From positions 110,624,461 to 110,688,460 of the forward strand of contig NC_089595.1 of the NCBI RefSeq assembly GCF_019320115.1: a stretch of 64,000 nt of DNA. Direction: 5' to 3'. This document shows positions 57,508 through 64,000 of the stretch, one piece after another (positions within the stretch are counted from its first letter, which is position 1; every line of letters begins with the position of its first letter). The translations under genes and the position numbers were made by a program. This DNA comes from Miscanthus floridulus. Taxonomy: Eukaryota > Streptophyta > Magnoliopsida > Poales > Poaceae. The notes under the pieces are model-generated. The model searched no databases. It had not been told where the DNA came from and saw only the letters and a list, made by a program, of their open reading frames with translations.

Positions 57508-58156
57508 CAGCCGAGGGACCTCATCTTCACGGATCACCCGGCGCCGTTGCCGAGGGATTTGTCCGTGAGGGCGGCGAATCATGCCAAGGGCGAGCGGCTG
57601 AGGAAGGCGAAGGAGGACAAGAAGAGGAAGAGGCAACAGAAGCTATAGGCGCGGGAAGGGGGGAGGACACCGACAGCGACGACGATGATGACGATGGCGA
57701 CAACGACGAGGTAGCTGACGATGTCGAGTGGGACATCCTGGAGAACAAGGATGCGCTGACAAGTATTGGTTCGTCCTTACAGTAGTCAGGACCCCTCCCG
57801 TTCCACGGAGGGGAGGCTACGTCCGGGGAGCCAGTAGATGTGGGACATACCGTCGGCCTCCCTCAGGAGTCAACAGCGGTAGGCGGCTCTGCTGCCGCGC
57901 CTGAGATGTCGGTGGAGGCGGGCGGCTCCGCCGTCGTGCCCCAAGAGTCAAGAGGAGCGAGCCCCTCTGCCCAGGAGCAGGGGGTGGGCTCGAAACGGCC
58001 TCGCCCCGACGAGGCGGAGCAGAGGTCGAGGGGTTCACCCCCCCAAACATACCTGCCGCCCGACGGCGCCGAGGTGAGTTATCAGCTCCTCTGTTTTTCC
58101 TGTTTTGGTTGGATTTCATCGTGACTTATGTTTTTCGTCCCTTGCAGCATCGGCAG
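57508..58156 (+). pseudogene. Gypsy-type transposon protein, middle exon(s)
   Basis: After an intron, a GRDQPRDLIFTDHPAPLP frame and a Lys/Arg-rich region (KAKEDKKRKRQQ) lead to a stop. The following Asp-rich stretch (57670-57780) and SKRPRPDEAEQRSRGSP (about 57990-58040) are typical of the variable middle of these proteins. The frame is broken by stops and then by the hAT element at 58157. Confidence 0.5.
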
Positions 58157-58711
58157 TAAGCCTGGGCAAAATACCCGATACCCATTACCTGTACCCGAAT
58201 TACCCGAACCCGGACCCGAATTACCCGAACCCGAGGTACCCGATCCCAAATTCGGATAGCGATTTTGATTACCCGAAATTAGTTTGGGTAATTCGGGTAA
58301 TATCCCCCGGTACCCAAACTACCCGAACTACCCAAAGATTTGTTTTGTCTTTGTATTCATCATGTGTTGTTAGCTGAACCATTTAACTTATCAATTTATT
58401 AGAATATAATTCTCTCTATTTCAATGAGTGACTGTAATATATTATTCTCTACAAATTGCTATTGAAATTCTATACAAATTGCTGCTGAAATTATGTATAG
58501 ATCGCTACTGAAATTTAGTGTAGTTTGTTGTTTTCTGTAAATTTGGGTATATCGGGTAATACCCGAACCCGAACCCGAATTATCGGGTACCTGAATTTGC
58601 GGGTAGTGTTTTTTCGGGGATAATATCGGGTAGCAATTTTTATTACCCGAATTTTGAATTACCCGAATTACCCGACCCGAAAAAATCGGGTAACCCGAAC
58701 GCCCAGGCTTA
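58157..58711. mobile_element. hAT-like MITE with ACCCGA subterminal repeats
   Basis: 555 bp with perfect 11 bp inverted ends TAAGCCTGGGC / GCCCAGGCTTA and a perfect 8 bp target duplication ATCGGCAG (58149-58156 and 58712-58719). Inside each end are many copies of ACCCGA (TCGGGT in the right half), probably the transposase binding sites of the parent element. The centre is AT-rich with no ORF. Confidence 0.93.
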
Positions 58712-58719
58712 ATCGGCAG

Positions 58720-59119
58720 GCAGCGGAATCCTTTGGCGCTGGCACCAAAGAAAACATCGCCCTTCAAACGAGGCGACAGACGTCGGCTGGCGCTGCGCCC
58801 GTTTCGGGCGGGAGCGGTGCCAGTGTGGCTGCGTCTCCGGCCGGACAGGCGCTGTCCACGGTGGCGCCCGTGCCCTCGGCGGGATGGGTGGACGCGGGGG
58901 CTCAAGGGGCCTCTTCGGAGGTTGCAGAGCAGCCGGCAATGGTGGCGATGCCGCGGCCGATGACGGGGCGGACAAGGCTGCTGACCGTGCTCGTGGCGCC
59001 GACCGTGACGGGCACGACGCAGCCAGTCGGGGCCCCGCCGATGCAGGTGGAGGTGAAGGCGGCTGTGATAGGCGGGCCATAGCCGGACGCAACCGTGGCA
59101 GCGCCTGAGGCACCGGCGC
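58720..59119 (+). pseudogene. Gypsy-type transposon protein, Ala/Pro-rich middle
   Basis: Low-complexity frame (SAGAAPVSGGSGASVAAS) ending with TAG near 59080. It resumes at 60303 after an insertion flanked by a 31 bp direct repeat. Confidence 0.45.
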
Positions 59120-59500
59120 GACCGTGTCCTACAACAAATTTATCTCTGATAAATTCCTCTTACATTGTGGTTGCATGTCTTCGCCCTGGTTACACCTGAT
59201 TTAATTAGCTTGATCAATTAAGACGGACTATTACAGTAACCAAATAAGCTTAAAAAGTTATGTCACGGAGAATAGCGGAATCGCTGATGTGAGGATGCGT
59301 CAGACTCGTGACATCAGCAGAGGAAATATCATCAGTACTTCGTCTTCGTGCCAATTGCCAAGTGGAACAGCTTGGCTGAAAAAGACCGCTACTTCTAAAC
59401 GACTTGACGACGAGCATCGCTGGAGAGAGATTTGTTTTGTAAGGACCTACTACAGCTGCCTGTTGACTTGACCTCGTATTCCCGAGGGCTTAGCCACTAC

Positions 59501-59523
59501 CATTGGCGGATCCACGGGGGCTA

Positions 59524-59566
<43 letters not shown>

Positions 59567-59701
59567 CTGCAGCCTCCATGAGAGTGATTTTGCTTTGTAT
59601 TTACTATAGAAAAAATATAATTTTATCATTAATCTTCGATATTTGTTCTAAATCTCTATTGATTAGCCCCCCCTAAGGTGCTCATTTTGGCTCCGCCCCT
59701 T
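59501..59701. mobile_element. Short hAT-like MITE containing a poly(G) run
   Basis: 201 bp with imperfect inverted ends (CATTGGCGGATCCA; AAGGGGCGGAGCCA read inward from the right) and a perfect 8 bp target duplication GCCACTAC (59493-59500 and 59702-59709). Confidence 0.85.
59524..59566 (+). repeat. Poly(G) run of 43 bases
   Basis: An uninterrupted G homopolymer inside the MITE. The length should be treated with caution because such runs are error-prone in sequencing. Confidence 0.9.
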
Positions 59702-60333
59702 GCCACTACGAGTACTACTACTGGCTAGTGGGGCAACTGATTAACTTTCTCAAATAGGCAAGGAAACCTAACATGGGACATGTGCCCTTCCAGCAGCAAG
59801 CCGTGCACGATGATGCAGTGCATTATACTAGTATATTCTACGAGTGGCAGTGAAACTATGTCCGCAATTTCCATAGCTATCAACTCATCTAAAAACTGTC
59901 TCTAGAAGCTACTTTCTCAACCCACTATTTCTACTCGTGGGGTCAAAATAAATTCTATATTTTCTTCTCACTCCCCTATTCTGACCGTTCTCTCCGATCC
60001 TTCCCTACCCCCCCCCCCCCCTCGTGCTGACTTCATGGGCACAAGCACCATGACCGAGCGTGGGCGGCAGGTGTGGCGAACGGTGCACGGGCATGAAATG
60101 GTGTTGGAGGGAGGCAATCGGAAGGGAGGCACAGATGAAGGGGGGAGGGTGGAGGGCACGGTTACAACCAAGGCAGAGGCGAGGAAGGCGGCACAGATGA
60201 GGAGGAATGAGCAGATAATAAAGAGAGAAGGGAAAGAAAAGAGGCATAGGAGTGAAGGAAAAAATAAAGGAAGAAAAGATGAAAAATAAAAGAAGAAAAG
60301 ATGCAACCGTGGCAGCGCCTGAGGCACCGGCGC

Positions 60334-61705
60334 CATCGGACAGAGGGGTACACGGCCGAGGGGTCCCCGGAAGTTGTGGTGGTGGCAGAGAGGACCGACA
60401 GGGAGTCATCCCTGGCCCTGATGTCGGTAGGCAGCGACTCGCCCGCGTGGGGCGAGCCCCTGTTCCGGTGGACAAATCCGCAGGATCCGGCGTCGACGCT
60501 CTTCACCCTCGATGACGCCGCCGAGAGCATGGAACGGGAGAGCCTCGACGTGGGGATCGCGTCCGTGCTGGAAGCCTTGGACCATTCCAGGGGTGCCTTG
60601 CGCGACGTTGTCGTTCCCTCTGGCCGGGTATTTGCCTGATCCTCCTTCTTGCCCTTTTCTTTCTCTATATACTTTTTGTATTCTAACCATCGTTTCCTTG
60701 CAGTCCCTCATAGCTTTCAGCCGGGGGAAGTCTCGGTTCCTTCGTCAATAGAAGGAGACCTGGGACCTCCTCGTCGAGGAGGCGTGGCTACGCGGGGAGG
60801 TGATCGCTCAGCTTGTTGCCACCCAGCAGCGGGTGGCCGAGCTGACTCCCCTCGCCGAGGAGGCAGACAGTCTTCGGTCGTGGGTGGCCGAGGCCCGTCG
60901 GGATGCCGACAAGGCCGAGAAAGCATTCGAGGCCCTGTCAGTGAGGTCGCGGAGGGACGAGGAGGAGGCCGCCAAGGTCAGGAAGGAGCGGGATGAGCTG
61001 CTCCAAAAGGACCCGAGACCTGCCAGCGGATCCTCGACCTTCTGGCCAAGGTTGAGAAGGAAAGGGAGCTGAAGCTATGGGCCAAGGAGAAGCTCACGGC
61101 CCTGGAGTAGAAGACGAGCCTAGATGCCACGGCGGTCGCTCGGCTACGTAAGGAGCAGGATGAGCTGCTCCAAACCGCGGAGGGGCTCCACTCGGAACGC
61201 GGCGTGGCTCGCGAGGAGCGTGACCAGGCCTTCCAAGAGCATGACTAGGTCTACCTAGAGCGCAACAAGCTTGGAAACGCGATGACCCAGAAGCTAGAGG
61301 CCAAAAGCATTTCTGTCAGGCTGGCCGTGGACCTCGCCGAGGCGAGGAGGAATCTTCAGGTGGAGAGCGATGAGCTCGGTATCCTAAGTGCCGCCCTCGG
61401 AGTGGTCTGCGATGACCTTGAGGTGGTGCGGTCGGAGGGGACCAGTTCACTCGTGGCCCGTGCCGTCGAGATCATGGCGCGGGTGCGCCAGCTCGAGAGG
61501 AATGCCCTTCACAACGGGGTCAATCAATCCTTCGCGATTGCTCGTTCTCACTATGGGGACAACATCGATCTCGAGACGATGATCCACGGCTTCATGCCTG
61601 GCTATGAAGTCCACGAGCTGGAGGAGATGGAAGCTATGGTGTCTCCCCTTTCACAGGACCTGGCGGACAGGATTGAAAGCATAGTACTCCCCTGGAGGGG
61701 TTAGT
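60334..61705 (+). pseudogene. Gypsy-type transposon protein, C-terminal coiled-coil region
   Basis: The frame at 60340-60630 (LMSVGSDSPAWGEPLF, LDDAAESMERESLDVG) ends at a GTATTT donor. A TTGCAG acceptor at about 60702 opens a long heptad-rich region: VATQQRVAELTPLAEEAD, EEAAKVRKERDELLQK, VDLAEARRNLQVESDEL. It closes with MIHGFMPGYEVHELEEME and LSQDLADRIESIVLPW. Stops occur near 60750, 61110 and 61245. A coiled coil at this place is usual for the family; dimerisation is an inference. Confidence 0.7.
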
Positions 61706-64000
61706 TAGTTCAATAGGTCGAGCGGTTGTTCTTGTAATAAGTAAACAAGTTTCGACCCTTCTGTATCGTTTGAACAAACTTGTCATTTTGTTTTGTTTGA
61801 CCAAGTCTATTCTTTTGTTTTGCTGCGAACAGATTTGTTTTTTCTCCCTTTTTATGTGTGAAAAGGGGTTCATGCATTTCGACCCTTCCGTTTGTTAAGA
61901 CCATAGAGGTCGAGGTGTAGGAGGGAAACTCTGATCATTTTGGTAAGTAAGAGTGCCATAGTCATTGGGGTGTAGGTTTCTCGCGGTCCGACCAGACTTG
62001 CTCAGTCGTTCGTTTCCGCAGACCTTGCTACTAGGTTTAACATGAGGAAGGGTGTCGGGCACGGTGACTATTTCAGAAAGGGTGTATGTATACCCTTATC
62101 AGCCCCCGAGTGAGACCCAACCCCTTGCCATTACTAGGGTCGGGTGTCACTAAAGGTCGAGGAGAAGATAGTGAAACTAGTAGGAGAAAACGTCTCTTGT
62201 TTTCATGCGTACCCCTCCCTAGGATCTGAGCCATCGTTCTGCCACTGCACATTCGGTCTCCTTGCGAGTCCAACTTTCCTCGAGCCCCCGTGCGTAGCAG
62301 GGGTCCGGTCGAGGGTCAGCTCGTCTTTGTGATCGTCACCCCGTCCACGGTTTCTGCAACCGGAGGGGTTGAGCTAACGTCACTTGCCTCGATGGCTCGA
62401 GTGATGTGCTCGGTGAGCTCGCTATCGGGTATGTTTGAGTGGAATCTAGGTCCGTCATTCGTGATGGGGTCAGCATAGCCCTCATGTGGCATTCCACTGC
62501 TCCTTAACTCACCTCCCGGTAGATGCCCATGTTGCTCTAGAGAGCAACTCAGTGTCCCGCTGACCTCTCCTCAATGGAGGTTCTGTGGGCTCGGCTCGAG
62601 GTTAGGATAGAACAAGAAGGTCAAGATGACTCTGTCCGCTTCTGAGCGGGTCGGGTAAAGGCCGCTGGGGCTCATCTGTGTTTTCTCCCCTGGCTCTATT
62701 CGATGCGAGGCGGCCTCGGGCCCTTCATGGGCCGGCCTTCAAACCCTAGTCAGGTGGATTCCCTAGTTCAGGTCGGACGGCTCGAGCCCCCGAGCCCTGT
62801 GGGACTCAGTGGGGGTCGGCCGTGTTTCATGCATCACCCCGTCCGCAGTTTTCACAACTGGAGGGGCTGAGCTAACGACACTTGCCTTGATGGCTCGAGT
62901 GTCGTGCTCGGTGAGCTCGCTAACGGGCATGTTCGAGTGGAATCCGGGTCCTTCATTCGCTGACGGGGTCGGCATAGCCCTCATGTGGCATTCCACTACT
63001 CCTTAACCCTCCTCTCGGTAGATGCCCATGTCGCTCCGGAGAGCGACTCAGGTGTTCTGCTGGCCTCTCCTCGATGGAGATTCTGTGGGCTTGGCTTGAG
63101 GTTAGGATCGAACGAGAAAGGTCTAGATGTCCCTGTCCACTTCTGAGCGAGGTCGAGCAAGGCTGCTGCGGCTCATCTACGTTTTTTCTCCCCTAGCTCT
63201 GTTTGACGCGAGGCAGCCTCGAGCCCTTCGCGGGCCGGCCTTTGAACCTCGGTCGGTTGCCGCTCATGTCGAATGAGACGACTATCGCTTCATGACGCAA
63301 CGCGAAGCGTTGTGATGCAATAATTGCATATACAATGCTTGGATGTATGAGATGAATGTATGAATGCATGCATGAGAATGGATGAATGAATGCTCATGTA
63401 CTGGAAAAGTAAAGTGGGGGTCGGTAAAGTTACCTCAGTGGATCGAGTGATAGGTTCTGGGAGCTCTTACCAGATATGTTCATGTGGGGTCTAGGTCCGT
63501 TATTCATGACGAAGTTGGTGTGACCTACATGGGACATCCCACTGCTCCCTACCCATCTCTCAGCAGTGGCCGGAGCCATCCGATCAACTTTGGGTGACCT
63601 GCTGGCCTCTCCTCGATGGAGATTCCACAGGTGGGCCCCTCCAAATCCTTCCCGAGAAGGCGGAGGCTAAAGCTCAGGGTGCAGGGATAAAAACTCTGAT
63701 CACACTGGTGAGCAAAAACGCCGTAGCCGCTGGGGCGTAGGTTTCTCGCAGTCCGACTAGTTTTACTCAGAGTTTGTTTCCGCACACCTTGCTTCTAGTT
63801 TTTTAACGTGAGAAGGGGTCGGGCATAAAGAATGTCTAGCGAATAGATACTCTCGCCAGCCCCCGAGTGAGGCCTGACCCCTTGCCATTGTAGGGGTCGG
63901 GGGCTCCATAGCGAAATTGATAAGAGAAAACATGGGTAGATTAAGGGCGACCTGCTAGCACAGGACCTACCTCGATGGCACAAGTGACAGGTTTGGGGAA
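61706..64000 (+). repeat. 3' non-coding region with ~500 bp tandem units
   Basis: Two strongly similar units begin near 62338 and 62840 (ACGGTTTCTGCAACCGGAGG and GTTTTCACAACTGGAGG starts, each ending near a GGGCCGGCCTT). A third, more diverged one starts near 63425. A larger repeat of about 1.75 kb pairs 61905-62160 with 63690-63930 (shared CAGCCCCCGAGTGAG and CCCCTTGCCATT words). No protein gene is seen. The element continues past the window edge. Confidence 0.75.

Larger units (their letters stand above)
59120..60302. mobile_element. 1.18 kb insertion flanked by a 31 bp direct repeat
   Basis: The 31 bases at 59089-59119 recur exactly at 60303-60333. The DNA between them (AT-rich left part, hAT MITE, then a purine-rich right part ending in an A/G tract) has no link to the surrounding protein gene. 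It may be an insertion with a long target duplication or a repair-associated insertion. ORFs on either strand have no known domain. Confidence 0.55.

Overview
This 64 kb window is nuclear DNA from a grass, probably an Andropogoneae genome of the sorghum, sugarcane, Miscanthus or maize type. It shows split genes with GT-AG introns, SIRE-type Copia elements with initiator-Met primer sites, Stowaway and hAT MITEs, MULEs with captured gene pieces, a Helitron with an RPA-like gene, and a resistance gene of the Xa1-like BED-NLR class. I infer the tribe from element types, not from a search. There are no prokaryotic features, no CRISPR array, and no rRNA or tRNA gene that I can support.

Layout. (1) 1-10223: the 3' part of a Helitron carrying a decayed replication-protein-A large-subunit-like gene, split by a non-autonomous Copia element (543-6370, target duplication GCAGC). 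(2) 10224-26935: a minus-strand BED-NLR resistance-gene pseudogene (coiled coil, BED zinc finger, NB-ARC, LRR), split in the LRR by a full-length SIRE-type Copia element (12970-23827, target duplication TAGAG). Across the duplication the LRR frame continues exactly. (3) 26936-33232: AT-rich spacer with a Stowaway MITE, a tiny poly(A) retroposon with long target duplications, an AAG microsatellite, and a 5'-truncated Ty3/gypsy element with a chromodomain-like end and 3' LTR.

(4) 33233-49800: a local array of three paralogous minus-strand genes for a small (122 aa) three-helix membrane protein of unknown function (34720-35088, 40150-40518, and a truncated third copy at 48081-48386). Each copy lies among conserved flanks carrying GGAACC-type hexamer tracts. 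I count 16 tracts within 15.4 kb and none comparable elsewhere. This array is the least explained structure here. It is interrupted by a MULE (about 41908-46525) holding a plant-mobile-domain gene and a class III peroxidase exon fragment, by a Copia gag/LTR fragment that removed the end of the third gene, and by several MITEs.

(5) 49959-52306: a Pack-MULE with pieces of an S-domain receptor-kinase lectin domain and a GH36 raffinose-synthase-family gene. (6) 52307-54078: AT-rich DNA with a degenerate ~125 bp tandem repeat. (7) 54079-64000: a large LTR element with a minisatellite-rich LTR and a degraded 'putative gypsy-type transposase' protein gene. It is interrupted by two hAT-like MITEs with perfect 8 bp target duplications, one containing a 43-base G run, and it ends in ~500 bp tandem repeats.

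The only genes that look intact are the first two small membrane-protein genes and the SIRE pol ORF. Everything else recognisable is interrupted, truncated or carries stops. The nested insertions give relative dates: the NLR and the RPA gene predate the Copia elements inside them.
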